From positions 868,001-932,000 of the forward strand of contig NZ_NEVL01000003.1 in the NCBI RefSeq assembly GCF_002261335.1: DNA of 64,000 bases, given 5' to 3'. Below, in pieces: positions 21,998-30,703 of the stretch (position 1 is the stretch's first letter; every line of letters begins with the position of its first letter). The stretch is from Bordetella genomosp. 1 (GTDB lineage: Bacteria > Pseudomonadota > Gammaproteobacteria > Burkholderiales > Burkholderiaceae_B). The notes under the pieces were generated by a model, which saw only the letters and a program-made list of their open reading frames with translations, was not told the DNA's origin and did no database searches. The position numbers were made by a program, and so were the translations under genes.

Positions 21998-23281
21998 TCA
22001 ACTGAAGACCTGCGGCAGCCAGAGCGCCAGGCCCGGGAAGAACGACAGCAGCGCGAGCATCACGAACATGGCCGCCACGAACGGCAGCGCGCCGTTGATC
22101 ACCGCGGTCATGGAACCGCTCTTGCGCAGGCTCTGCACCACGAACAGGTTCAGGCCCACCGGCGGCGTGATCAGCGCGGCTTCCACCAGCACGATGATCA
22201 GGATGCCGAGCCAGATCGGGTCGTAGCCCAGGCCGATCATGATGGGCGCCACGATGGGGATCGTGGTGATCATCATCGACAGCGTCTCCATGAAGCAGCC
22301 CAGCACCAGGTAGAACACGATGATGATGAGCAGCATCATGGCCGGCGACAGGCCCAGGCCGGTGACCGACTGCACCAGCGCGTCGGTCACGCCGGTGGCC
22401 GACAGCACGAAGTTCAGGAAGCCCGCGGCCAGCACGATCAGCATGATCATGGCGGTCGAGCGCATCGTGCCTTCGATGGCCTCGCGCAGCATGGTCCAGG
22501 TCAGGCGGCGGAACCAGGCGGCGAGCAGCAGCGCGCCCACCACGCCCAGCGCGGCGGCCTCGGTCGGCGTGGCCAGGCCGGCGTAGATCGAACCCACCAC
22601 CAGCAGGAAGATGCCGAGCGGCGGGCCGAGGTGCACCAGGCTGGCCAGGCGCTGGGCCCAGGTCGCGCTGATCTTCTTGCCGCCCCAGGCCGGCTTGACC
22701 ATGCAGGCGATGATGACGGTCAGCATGAACAGCCCGGCCATCAGGAAGCCCGGGATGATGCCGGCCAGGTAGAGCTTGGGCACCGACGAGTTGGTGAGCA
22801 CGCCGTAGATCACGAGGTTGATCGACGGCGGGATCAGGATGCCGAGCGTGCCGCCGGCGGCCAGGCTGCCGAGGAACAGCGGCTCGTTGTAGCCGTAGCG
22901 CTTGATCTGCGGCAGCGCCACCGTGCCCACCGTGGCGGCGGTCGCCACCGAGGAGCCCGAGGTGGCCGAGAACAGCGTCGACGCACCGATGTTGGCGTGC
23001 ATCAGGCCGCCCGGCAGCCACGACAGCCACAGGCTCATGGCGCCGTACATCTTCTCGGCGAAGCCTGCGCGCAGCAGGACCTCGCCCAGCAGGATGAACA
23101 ACGGAATTGCCACCAGCAGGAATTCGTTGTTGGTGCTCCAGGCCAGCTCGCCCATGGCGCGCGTGAGCGGCAGCATCGAAAACATCGGGTCCAGGATCAG
23201 GCCCAGCACACCGAGCGCGGCGCCCACCGGGATGGAGATCCCGATCAGCACCAGCAGAAGAACCAGAGTGGTCGCGATCAT
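21998..23281 (-). CDS. TRAP carrier 2, large membrane subunit (DctM family)
   Basis: This 427-residue multi-helix membrane protein carries the DctM hallmarks: ATSGSSVATAATVGTVALPQ, GTLGILIPPSINLVIYGVLT, LATPTEAAALGVVGALLLA and AALITPPVGLNLFVVQSL. It forms the sodium-driven transport unit with the DctQ protein, whose stop overlaps this start (ATGA). It is not a close copy of the TRAP 1 subunit, so the two carriers probably serve different ligands. Confidence 0.94.
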   Translation of the reverse strand: MIATTLVLLLVLIGISIPVGAALGVLGLILDPMFSMLPLTRAMGELAWSTNNEFLLVAIPLFILLGEVLLRAGFAEKMYGAMSLWLSWLPGGLMHANIGASTLFSATSGSSVATAATVGTVALPQIKRYGYNEPLFLGSLAAGGTLGILIPPSINLVIYGVLTNSSVPKLYLAGIIPGFLMAGLFMLTVIIACMVKPAWGGKKISATWAQRLASLVHLGPPLGIFLLVVGSIYAGLATPTEAAALGVVGALLLAAWFRRLTWTMLREAIEGTMRSTAMIMLIVLAAGFLNFVLSATGVTDALVQSVTGLGLSPAMMLLIIIVFYLVLGCFMETLSMMITTIPIVAPIMIGLGYDPIWLGILIIVLVEAALITPPVGLNLFVVQSLRKSGSMTAVINGALPFVAAMFVMLALLSFFPGLALWLPQVFS

Positions 23282-23898
23282 GCCTGACCTCCATTGACCA
23301 TGCGTTCACCGGCGGCGGCCTCTTCATCCGCCTCTTCCTGGGCGGAACGCACGCCGCAGATTTCCTTGACCAGCTCGATGTCGCCCGTCACCAGCGCCAG
23401 GCTGGCGCGCAGCAGCATCAGCGCCACCGTGATGCACATCCAGAACAGCCCCAGCAGCCACAGGCCCTGCGGCACCCACAGCGGGGTGGCCAGCGGCGTG
23501 TTGGCGGTGGCCTTCTGCTGCCACGAGGTGTTGACCACGTCGAAGGCGTAGTACGACAGCGCGACCATGAAGACGGCCAGCGCCACCAGCGCGATCCAGT
23601 CGAGCACGGCCGACACGCGCACCGGCAGGTATTGATAGACCACGTCGACGCGCACGTTGGCGCGCTGGAGCGTGGCGAAGGCCAGCGCCCACGAGGTGCT
23701 GATGGCGAAGGCGTAGCTCGACAGCTCGTCGGCGCCGCCGGTGGTGAAGCCGACGAACTTGCGCGCCAGCACGTCGAACGCGATCAGCAGCACGCTGGCG
23801 ATGGTGAGCGCCCCGCCCACCCAGACCGCCACGCGCGACAGGGTCTCGGCGCGCCGCAACAGCGCGCCCAAAAATGCGAATTTCTCTTTTTGAATCAT
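23278..23898 (-). CDS. TRAP carrier 2, small membrane subunit (DctQ family)
   Basis: The 206-residue protein has four membrane helices (about residues 22-43, 60-80, 97-118, 145-168) and the DctQ-type loop TLQRANVRVDVVYQYLP. It is somewhat longer than TRAP 1's subunit because of a charged N-terminal leader and an acidic C-terminal tail (AQEEADEEAAAGERM). It lies between the binding protein (90 bases upstream) and DctM, which it overlaps by four bases. Confidence 0.92.
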   Translation of the reverse strand: MIQKEKFAFLGALLRRAETLSRVAVWVGGALTIASVLLIAFDVLARKFVGFTTGGADELSSYAFAISTSWALAFATLQRANVRVDVVYQYLPVRVSAVLDWIALVALAVFMVALSYYAFDVVNTSWQQKATANTPLATPLWVPQGLWLLGLFWMCITVALMLLRASLALVTGDIELVKEICGVRSAQEEADEEAAAGERMVNGGQA

Positions 23899-23988
23899 GG
23901 TATCCCCCGGGCTTGCGGGCCTGTGCCAGGCACAGGCCCGCGGGCGGACACTCGGCCCGCCCGCGTCCCAAATCGGCTGCGCCGATGC

Positions 23989-25032
23989 TTACTTCTTCGC
24001 CTGCAGGCCGACGACCGGGCCGACGGTGGCGTTGAAGTCCTTCACGCACTGGGCCGAGCAGCGCGCGGCCCACTTCGGCAGCACGGACTCGTTGAGCACC
24101 TTCTTGAGCAGCTCGCGGTCGGCGTCGGTGGGTTGCACCAGCGTCATCTTGCCCTTGACCGGCTGCGTGCACGCGGCGGCGCCGGTGTTGCAGTCATAGC
24201 CTTCCTGGGTCTGCTTGGCGGCCGCTTCCCAGATGTTGTCGACCAGGGTCTTGATCTCGGCCTGCAGGAACGTGCGCACCTTCGGATCGAGCTTGTCCCA
24301 GGCCTTCTGGTTCACGGCGTGGATCTGCTGGTTCCAGTTGATCGGCAGCGCGTACAGGTGGGTCGAGACCTCGTACCACTTGGCCGAGTAGCCCGACAGC
24401 GAACCGGTGATGGCGCAGTCCACGACCTTGTTCTGCAGCGCCGGCACGACCTCGCCGAAGGCCATGGTCACGCTGGTGCCGCCCAGCGCCTCGACGAACT
24501 CGGCGGTGGTGCGGCTGCTGGTGCGGACCTTCTTGCCCTTCACGTCGGCCAGGCCCTTGATCTGCGCGTTGCAGAACAGCACCTGGGCGGGATAGGTGGA
24601 GATGCCGAGCAGCTTGACGTTGGCGCCGTCGCCGTACACCTTGGCATAGACCGGCTCGAAGGCATCGGTCACCGCGCGGGCGGTCTTCACGTCCGGCGCG
24701 AGGCCGGCCAGGTCGATGGCTTCGTTGATCGGGTTGTCGCTGGCGAAGTAGGCCAGCGTGGCGGTGCCGAACTCGATCACGCCCTGCGACATGAGGCGCA
24801 GCAGCTCGGGGCCCTTCAGGCCCATTTCGTTGAAGCCCTTGATCTCGGCGGTGACCTGGCCCTTCGAATGCTCGGGGATGGTCTTGGTCCAGAACGGACG
24901 CTCGTAATCGCTGTAGGCGGTCAGGTTCGACAGGCCGCCGACGACCTTGAGCTGGGTCTTGGGCAGATCCTGGGCGTGGGCGATGCCCGTGATGGCAACG
25001 GCCAGCGCGGCCGCGATCCAAGCTTGCTTCAT
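23989..25032 (-). CDS. TRAP carrier 2, periplasmic substrate-binding protein (DctP family)
   Basis: The 347-residue exported protein has a signal peptide ending GIAHA before QDLPKTQLKVVGGLSNLTAY. The DctP-type core includes DVKGKKVRTSSRTTAEFVEALG with the ligand-binding Arg, and ALQNKVVDCAITGSLSGYSA. An AAGGAG box precedes ATG 25032; the open frame further upstream is spurious. The C-terminal quarter is unusual: it has Cys in YDCNTGAAACTQPV and a CSAQC pair, four cysteines in about 70 residues, which could form disulfides in the periplasm. The operon runs from this gene through DctQ, DctM and DUF2848 to the amidase. Confidence 0.93.
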   Translation of the reverse strand: MKQAWIAAALAVAITGIAHAQDLPKTQLKVVGGLSNLTAYSDYERPFWTKTIPEHSKGQVTAEIKGFNEMGLKGPELLRLMSQGVIEFGTATLAYFASDNPINEAIDLAGLAPDVKTARAVTDAFEPVYAKVYGDGANVKLLGISTYPAQVLFCNAQIKGLADVKGKKVRTSSRTTAEFVEALGGTSVTMAFGEVVPALQNKVVDCAITGSLSGYSAKWYEVSTHLYALPINWNQQIHAVNQKAWDKLDPKVRTFLQAEIKTLVDNIWEAAAKQTQEGYDCNTGAAACTQPVKGKMTLVQPTDADRELLKKVLNESVLPKWAARCSAQCVKDFNATVGPVVGLQAKK

Positions 25033-25370
25033 GTAACTCTCCTTGCAGGCGGGATTGTTGAATTCGCGCCGGGCCCCGTTACCCGTGGCGCCTGTATGAC
25101 CTGTTCTGGAGGGACGGGCCGCATGCGGCCCTGTGGCTTCCCCTGCCTGGCGCCCCGATCGGACGCCATGGCGCGGCCATTGCACCGCACGGTGTGCCGG
25201 GGGTCCAATCGTTAGTTTGGATGTGCAGGTATAAATTCTGCTTAGGGGTCGCGCCCGCGCACCCCCGCATCGGCCGCAACGCCAATGCTGGCGCGGGTCT
25301 CGGGGGATCGGCGGAAAGCCGGGGACGGGGTCGGGCGGGCGCGGCCGCACCTGCGTGCGCGGGAAATCCC
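25033..25370. promoter_or_regulatory. 338-bp region before TRAP 2 operon, with dyad
   Basis: No gene is seen here. The region must hold the TRAP 2 promoter. The only A/T-rich part is around 25205-25245, where GCAG-N9-CTGC (25225-25241) forms a LysR-like interrupted dyad surrounding TATAAATT. No clean pair of -35/-10 boxes was found on the minus strand. The rest up to the LysR stop is GC-rich and featureless. Confidence 0.4.
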
Positions 25371-26282
25371 CTAGGCGCGCGGCACGCCGGAATAGTCGTG
25401 GCGGCCGGCCACGGCGTGGGCCAGCTCCGCCACCGCGCGCGCCGCATGGCTGTCGGGGCCCTGCATCCAGGTGGCCGTGAACGACAGGCCCGGCAAGGGG
25501 TCGGCCTGCACGTCGAGCACGCACAGCTCGCCGCGCGCCAGTTCCTTGTCGAGGAAGCCCGGCGCGATCACGCTGACGCCCATGCCGTCGATCGCCATGC
25601 GCACCACCATCGAGAGCGAGGCGCTGCCATACATGCGCGGCGCCTTGACGCCGCCGCGCGCCAGCATGTCGCGCACCATGCGATAGGGCTCGCTCGACGA
25701 GGGGTAGGTGATGACGGGGTGCCGCCCGAGGCACTCCAGCGTGAGCGGCCCCGGGCCCAGGTCGAGCGCCGGGCTTGCGACCCAGGCCAGCGAATAGGTG
25801 CAGAGCGGCAGGTTCTCCATGCGCTCTTCCAGGATCGGGCCCATCAGGAAGGCCACGTCGATCTGCCGCGCAATCAGTTGCGCGCGCAACACATGGGTGG
25901 TGTCGACCTCGATCTCCAGCACCAGCGCCGGATGGGCCGCGTGCACGGCCTCCAGCAGCTCGGGCAGCCAGGTCTGGACGATGGTCTCGGCCACGCCGAT
26001 GCGGACCCGGCCGCTCATCACGTTCTGTGCCCGCGCCGCCTCCAGCAGGTCGCTGCGCACCTGCAGCATGCGCTCGGCGTGCGGCACCAGCTCGGTGCCC
26101 TTGCCGGTGAGCGTCACGCCGCGCGCATCGCGCTCGAACAGGCGCACGCCCAGCTCGTCCTCGAGCGAGGCGATGCGTTGGGAGATGGCGGGCTGGGTGG
26201 TGTTGAGCTTTTCCGAAGCGGCCCGGAAGCTGCCGAGCGTGGCCACCCAGAAGAAGGTCTCGATCTGTCGCAGGTCTATCAT
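25371..26282 (-). CDS. LysR-family transcription regulator
   Basis: The 303-residue protein has the LysR winged-helix N-terminus (MIDLRQIETFFWVATLGSF, then KLNTTQPAISQRIASLEDELG) and the effector-binding domain from about residue 90. It lies upstream of TRAP 2, DUF2848 and amidase on the same strand and is the probable regulator of that operon, with a 338-bp gap that can hold its binding site. The effector may be the imported compound. Confidence 0.9.
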   Translation of the reverse strand: MIDLRQIETFFWVATLGSFRAASEKLNTTQPAISQRIASLEDELGVRLFERDARGVTLTGKGTELVPHAERMLQVRSDLLEAARAQNVMSGRVRIGVAETIVQTWLPELLEAVHAAHPALVLEIEVDTTHVLRAQLIARQIDVAFLMGPILEERMENLPLCTYSLAWVASPALDLGPGPLTLECLGRHPVITYPSSSEPYRMVRDMLARGGVKAPRMYGSASLSMVVRMAIDGMGVSVIAPGFLDKELARGELCVLDVQADPLPGLSFTATWMQGPDSHAARAVAELAHAVAGRHDYSGVPRA

Positions 26283-26377
26283 GGAGCGCTATTCCGGAGG
26301 CGTTGAGCGTATCATGATCGCCTCGCGCCGCCTAAGACCAATCCCCACCACCCGGCGCGCGCATCGAGGAGACACGC

Positions 26378-27328
26378 ATGCAACGGGCCCAGACAGGCCT
26401 GGCCGCGCCAGCCGGCGCGGCTTCGACCGCGGCACCCACCCACACCCTGCTGGGCATCGGGCTGCTGGTGTTGTCGATGTGGACCCTGTCGGGGCTGGAT
26501 GCCAGCGGTAAATGGGTGATGGCGGCCGGCGTGCCGCTCATGATCCTGTGCTGGGTCAGGTACGTCGTGCATCTGGTGCTGGTCCTGGCGCTGGTGGTGC
26601 CGGCGCGCGGCTGGGGCATCCTGCGCTCGCGCCGGCCGCGCGACCAGATCGTGCGGGGCGGCGCGATGTTCTGCGCCACCCTGGTGTTCTTCACCACCCT
26701 CACCTATCTGCCGCAGGCCGAGGCGACGGCGATCAACTTCCTGGCCCCGCTGATCGTGCTGTCCGTCGCGCCCTGGGTGCTCAAGGAGCCGCCGCGCATC
26801 TCGCGCTGGATCGCCTGTGGCGTGGCGTTCGTGGGCGTGCTCATCATCATCCGTCCGGGTGGCGGCCTGCATCCGATGGGCGTGCTGTTCGGCCTGCTGA
26901 CGGCCTGCTGCTTCGCGGCCCAGTTCATCGCGACGCGCCGCGTCGCCACCGACAACCCCTACACCTCGCTGATCTGGAGCGGCGCCGTCGGCACGCTGTG
27001 CCTGACGCTCGCCCTGCCCTTCACGCTGCCGGCCGCGCTGCCGGTGCTGCGCGAGCTGAGCCTGGGCAACTGGGCCCTGCTGATCTCCACCGGCCTGTCC
27101 GGCGCGCTCGGGCACCTGCTGCAGATCGGCGCCTACCGCAACGCCGCGGCCTCGACGCTGGCGCCGTTCGTGTACCTGCAGATCGTGAGCGCCACCGCGG
27201 TGGGCTGGCTGTTCTGGGATCACTTCCCCGACGGCCTCACCTGGCTGGGCATCGGCATCATCATCGCCAGCGGCGTGGTGATCGGCGTGCTCGAATGGCA
27301 GCGCGGCCGCCGCGCCCGCCTCGCCTGA
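26378..27328 (+). CDS. DMT-superfamily (EamA) membrane transporter
   Basis: The 316-residue protein has about ten membrane helices in two EamA repeats, with an Ala/Pro-rich leader of about 22 residues before the first helix (TLLGIGLLVLSMWTLSGLDA). Repeat 1 ends with YLPQAEATAINFLAPLIV, and repeat 2 contains ASTLAPFVYLQIVSATAVGW, the usual EamA pattern. Members export small metabolites such as amino acids; the substrate is not predictable. It diverges from the LysR gene at 26282, which might regulate it, and converges on the YbbA-like gene with a six-base gap. Confidence 0.9.
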   Translation: MQRAQTGLAAPAGAASTAAPTHTLLGIGLLVLSMWTLSGLDASGKWVMAAGVPLMILCWVRYVVHLVLVLALVVPARGWGILRSRRPRDQIVRGGAMFCATLVFFTTLTYLPQAEATAINFLAPLIVLSVAPWVLKEPPRISRWIACGVAFVGVLIIIRPGGGLHPMGVLFGLLTACCFAAQFIATRRVATDNPYTSLIWSGAVGTLCLTLALPFTLPAALPVLRELSLGNWALLISTGLSGALGHLLQIGAYRNAAASTLAPFVYLQIVSATAVGWLFWDHFPDGLTWLGIGIIIASGVVIGVLEWQRGRRARLA

Positions 27329-27334
27329 CGCGGC

Positions 27335-28006
27335 TCAGTTCGCCAGCCGCCCCGCCGCCAGCACCAGCTGGCTGCCGCAGCGCGCGGCCAGGTCCGGGTC
27401 GTGCGTGACCAGCACCAGCGTGGTGCCGTGCTCGCGGTGCAGATCGAACATCAGGTCGATCACCTTGGCGCCGGTGGCCGCATCCAGGCTGCCGGTGGGC
27501 TCGTCGGCAAACAGCAGATCGGGCTGGACCACGAAAGCGCGTGCCAGCGACACGCGCTGCTGCTCGCCGCCGGAGAGCGTGCGCGGATAGTGGTGCAGCC
27601 GCTCGCCCAGCCCGACGCGCTCCAGCATCGCCTGCGCGGCGGCGCGGGCCGGCTCGCCCGAGAGCTCGAGCGGCAGCATCACGTTTTCGAGCGCGGTGAG
27701 GTTGGGCAGCAGCTGGAACGACTGGAACACGAAGCCGACGTGGTTGGCGCGCAGGCGCGCGCGGCCGTCCTCGTCGAGCGCGAACAGGTCCTGGCCGGCC
27801 AGCGCCACGCTGCCGCTGCTGGGAACATCCAGGCCCGCCAGCAGTCCCAACAAGGTGGACTTGCCGGAGCCGGAGCTGCCGGTGATGGCCAGGGCCGCGC
27901 CGGCCTGCACCGTAAATTCGATACCATCGAGGATGGCCAGCTCGCCCCCCGCGTCGGCGACCACCTTGCCCAACCCCTTCACTTCGATCGAGTTCTTGCT
28001 ATCCAT
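27335..28006 (-). CDS. ybbA: YbbA/LolD-like ABC transporter ATP-binding protein
   Basis: This 223-residue ATPase belongs to the MacB/LolD/YbbA group. Walker A is GSSGSGKST, the Q-loop segment is FVFQSFQLLPNLTALENVMLPLE cut at the family spot, the signature is LSGGEQQRVSLARA, and Walker B is LLFADEPTGSLD. ATG 28006 was chosen for alignment with the family; the open frame upstream lies inside tesA. As in Escherichia coli the gene diverges from tesA, here with overlapping start codons. The large YbbP-type permease that would be its partner is missing: the next gene is a convergent DMT transporter. Confidence 0.85.
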   Translation of the reverse strand: MDSKNSIEVKGLGKVVADAGGELAILDGIEFTVQAGAALAITGSSGSGKSTLLGLLAGLDVPSSGSVALAGQDLFALDEDGRARLRANHVGFVFQSFQLLPNLTALENVMLPLELSGEPARAAAQAMLERVGLGERLHHYPRTLSGGEQQRVSLARAFVVQPDLLFADEPTGSLDAATGAKVIDLMFDLHREHGTTLVLVTHDPDLAARCGSQLVLAAGRLAN

Positions 28007-28661
28007 GCGACTATTTTTCCGTGTGCTCGTTGCGACAGTCATGACGGCGGCGGCCGTGCCGGCCACTCAGGCTCAGACCCCGGCCCAGGCGGCCGGTTCC
28101 CCGCACACCATCGTGGTGGTGGGTGACAGTCTGTCTGCCGAATATGGCATCAAGCGGGGCAGCGGCTGGGTGCCGCTGCTCACCCAGCGTCTATCCGAAC
28201 AATACCCCAACTACCGCGTGGTCAACGCCAGCATCAGCGGCGACACCACCAGCGGCGGCGTGGCGCGGCTGCCGGCGCTGCTGCGCGACCACCGCCCGGC
28301 CATCGTGGTGCTCGAGCTCGGCTCGAACGACGCCCTGCGCGGGCTGCAGCTCGACATGACCGAGAAAAACCTGCGCAGCATGGCCGCGGCCTCGCGCCAG
28401 GCGGGCGCCCAGGTGCTGATCCTCGGCATGCAGATCCCGCCCAACTACGGCCGCGACTATGCCCAGCGCTTCGCCCAGGTGTTCACGCGCGTGGCCGAAC
28501 AGGAGCAGACCCGGCTGGTGCCGTTCCTGATGGACGGCATGGCCACCGACCGCGCGCTGTTCCAGGCCGACGGCATCCATCCCAACGAGCAGGCCCAGCC
28601 GGCCCTGCTCGAAAACGTCTGGCCCGAGCTCGAGCCGCTGCTGGCCGCGCCCAAGGGCTGA
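28005..28661 (+). CDS. tesA: TesA-like GDSL arylesterase/lysophospholipase
   Basis: The 218-residue SGNH hydrolase is probably periplasmic. A signal peptide (MRLFFRVLVATVMTAAAVPA, cut near TQA-QTP) precedes the catalytic block I GDSLS at residues 40-44 with nucleophile Ser42. The Gly/Asn blocks are NASISGDT and ELGSNDALRG, and the Asp-His pair is in DGIHPNEQAQ, so all four SGNH motifs are present. TesA cleaves acyl esters and thioesters of varied length. Its ATG (28005-28007) overlaps the minus-strand start of the YbbA-like gene. The terminator at 28685-28726 follows. Confidence 0.9.
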   Translation: MRLFFRVLVATVMTAAAVPATQAQTPAQAAGSPHTIVVVGDSLSAEYGIKRGSGWVPLLTQRLSEQYPNYRVVNASISGDTTSGGVARLPALLRDHRPAIVVLELGSNDALRGLQLDMTEKNLRSMAAASRQAGAQVLILGMQIPPNYGRDYAQRFAQVFTRVAEQEQTRLVPFLMDGMATDRALFQADGIHPNEQAQPALLENVWPELEPLLAAPKG

Positions 28662-28684
28662 GCCCGGCAGCGCCGGCGCCCCAT

Positions 28685-28726
28685 GCAAAAAGGCCGGTCC
28701 CACGCGCGTGGGACCGGCCTTTTTGC
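28685..28726. terminator. Bidirectional rho-independent terminator
   Basis: A perfect 19-bp stem (28685-28703 with 28708-28726) closes a GCGC loop. The arms end in AAAAA/TTTTT, so it works in both directions between the convergent tesA and ppiD genes. Confidence 0.92.
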
Positions 28727-28741
28727 TGGCGCGGCGAAGGA

Positions 28742-30703
28742 TCAGCCTTCGGCCGTGGCCTGGCCCTTGATCGCCTCTTCGGCGGCGGGCAGCACCTGCA
28801 CCTTGTAGTTCTCGCGCAGCACCTTCAGCAGGGCCTCGTCTTCGGCGGCGCCCCAGGCGTTGTTGAGCTGGCCGGCCAGACCGGCACGGTTCTGCTCCTG
28901 CGTGGCGCCCGGTTCGACCTTCTCGACGCGCACGACGACGAAGTCGGGGCCGACGGCGGCGCCGGCATAGGCCGGCAGCGCGCCGGCCGGTTGGCGCATG
29001 ACGGCCTCGAGCACGGGGGCCGGCAGGTTGAGCGGGGCCTGGCGCGACACGGTCATGGGCGAGCCGAAGCCCTCGGGCACGGTCTGCGGCACGGCCTGCG
29101 CGGCCTTCAGCGCCTCTTCGCCCGCGGCCTTGGCAGCGGCGGCGGCGCGCTCGTCGAGCAGACGCGCGCGAATCGTGTCGCTCACCTTCTCGAGCGGCGG
29201 GATCTGCGACGGCGTGGCCTCGGCCACGCGCACGGCCAGCATGGTGTCGGGCGAGAGCGTGATCACGCCGGAGTTCTGCTTGTCGCGCAGCACTTCGGGC
29301 GAGAACAGCACCTGGCGCACGCGCGGGCTGTCGAGCAGCTGGGCGTCGTTGCTGGTGGCGGCGGCGCCCGGGCCGGCCTGGTCCGCGGGCAGCAGGCCGG
29401 TGCGGGTGATGCCGGCGGCGCTGCGGATCTTCAGGCCGAGCGCGTCGGCGGTGGGTTGCAGGCTGTCGCGCTGGTCGTAGACCAGGGTGTTCATCTGCGT
29501 GGCCATCTCGGCGAAGCGATTGGCGGCGACCTGGCGGCGGATCTCGGTGGTGATCTGGTCACGCACCTCGGCCAGCGGCTTGGACTGGCCCGGCTTCAGG
29601 TCGGTCAGCTTGAGGATGTGATAGCCATACTGGCTGCGCACCACGCCCGAGACCTGGTCTTTCGACAGGCCCTGGATCGCCTTGAGCAGCTCGGCCGGCA
29701 CGGCGTTGCCCGACACCCAGCCGAGGTCGCCCCCGGTGGCGGCCGAGCCGGCGTCCTGCGATTCCTTCTTGGCCAGCTCGGCGAACCCGGCGGGGTTGGC
29801 GGCGGCTTCGGTGGCGATGGCCTGGGCGCGCGCTTCGGCGGCCTTGCGGGTTTCGTCGTTGGCGCCCGACGGGACCTGGATCAGGATGTGGGCGGCACGG
29901 CGCTGTTCGGGCGTGCCGAAGCGGTTTTTGTTTTGCTCGTAGTACTTCTGGATGTCGTCGTCGCTGACCTGCACGCCCTGGGTCGCGGCGGCTTCGTCGA
30001 GCACCAGGTATTGCGCCTGGACCTGCTCGGGCACGCGCAGCGATTCCTTGTTGGCGTCGTACCAGGTCTGGATGTCTTGCGGGGTGACGGTGACCTTGGA
30101 GCGGAAATCCTCGGCCGTGAAGACGCGCAGCTGCAGGGTGCGCTGCTGCGTCAGGGCCTGCTCGATGCTGCTCACGACTTCGGCGGGCACGCGCGCGGTG
30201 GTGCCGACGGGCTCGAGCACGCGGGCCACGGCGAGGTCACGGCGCAGGCCGTTTTCGAACGAGGTGGGCGACATGCCCTGCGCGGCCAGCACCTGGCGGT
30301 AGCGCTCCGGCGAGAAGCGGCCGTCATCCTGGACTTCGGGGATCGCGGCGATCGTGTTGCGCAGCGTGGCGTCGGACACCGAGAAGCGGTTGTCGATCGC
30401 GACCTGGGCCAGCAGGCGCTGGTCGATCAGCTGCTGCAGCAGCTGACGGCGCATCTCGGGCGTGTCGATCAGCGCGGCGTCGAATTGCGAACCCATGCGT
30501 TGGCGGAACTGCTCGAGCTGATTGCGGTGGGCCGAATCGAACTCGGGACGCGTGATCGCCTGGCCCGCCACCGTGGCGAGTTCGGGATCGCGGTTGACGA
30601 AGCTGTCGTAGCCCTGCACGCCCACCAGCACGAACGAAGGCACGATCAGAATCAGCAGGATGAACTGCAGCCAACGCCGATGGTTGCGAATAGTCTCAAA
30701 CAT
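28742..30703 (-). CDS. ppiD: PpiD-type periplasmic folding factor (SurA N-terminal and PPIC domains)
   Basis: The 653-residue protein is anchored in the inner membrane by a helix at about residues 12-33 (WLQFILLILIVPSFVLVGV) and faces the periplasm. A SurA-like chaperone domain follows (about 35-250), then a parvulin PPIase domain starting at RRAAHILIQVPSG (about 265-365) with GDLGWVSGNAVPAELLKAI, then a second SurA-like C-terminal region. PpiD assists newly exported proteins near the Sec translocon. ATG 30703 follows AGGGG; the upstream frame is not family-like. In many proteobacteria hupB stands upstream; here it does not. Confidence 0.93.
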   Translation of the reverse strand: MFETIRNHRRWLQFILLILIVPSFVLVGVQGYDSFVNRDPELATVAGQAITRPEFDSAHRNQLEQFRQRMGSQFDAALIDTPEMRRQLLQQLIDQRLLAQVAIDNRFSVSDATLRNTIAAIPEVQDDGRFSPERYRQVLAAQGMSPTSFENGLRRDLAVARVLEPVGTTARVPAEVVSSIEQALTQQRTLQLRVFTAEDFRSKVTVTPQDIQTWYDANKESLRVPEQVQAQYLVLDEAAATQGVQVSDDDIQKYYEQNKNRFGTPEQRRAAHILIQVPSGANDETRKAAEARAQAIATEAAANPAGFAELAKKESQDAGSAATGGDLGWVSGNAVPAELLKAIQGLSKDQVSGVVRSQYGYHILKLTDLKPGQSKPLAEVRDQITTEIRRQVAANRFAEMATQMNTLVYDQRDSLQPTADALGLKIRSAAGITRTGLLPADQAGPGAAATSNDAQLLDSPRVRQVLFSPEVLRDKQNSGVITLSPDTMLAVRVAEATPSQIPPLEKVSDTIRARLLDERAAAAAKAAGEEALKAAQAVPQTVPEGFGSPMTVSRQAPLNLPAPVLEAVMRQPAGALPAYAGAAVGPDFVVVRVEKVEPGATQEQNRAGLAGQLNNAWGAAEDEALLKVLRENYKVQVLPAAEEAIKGQATAEG

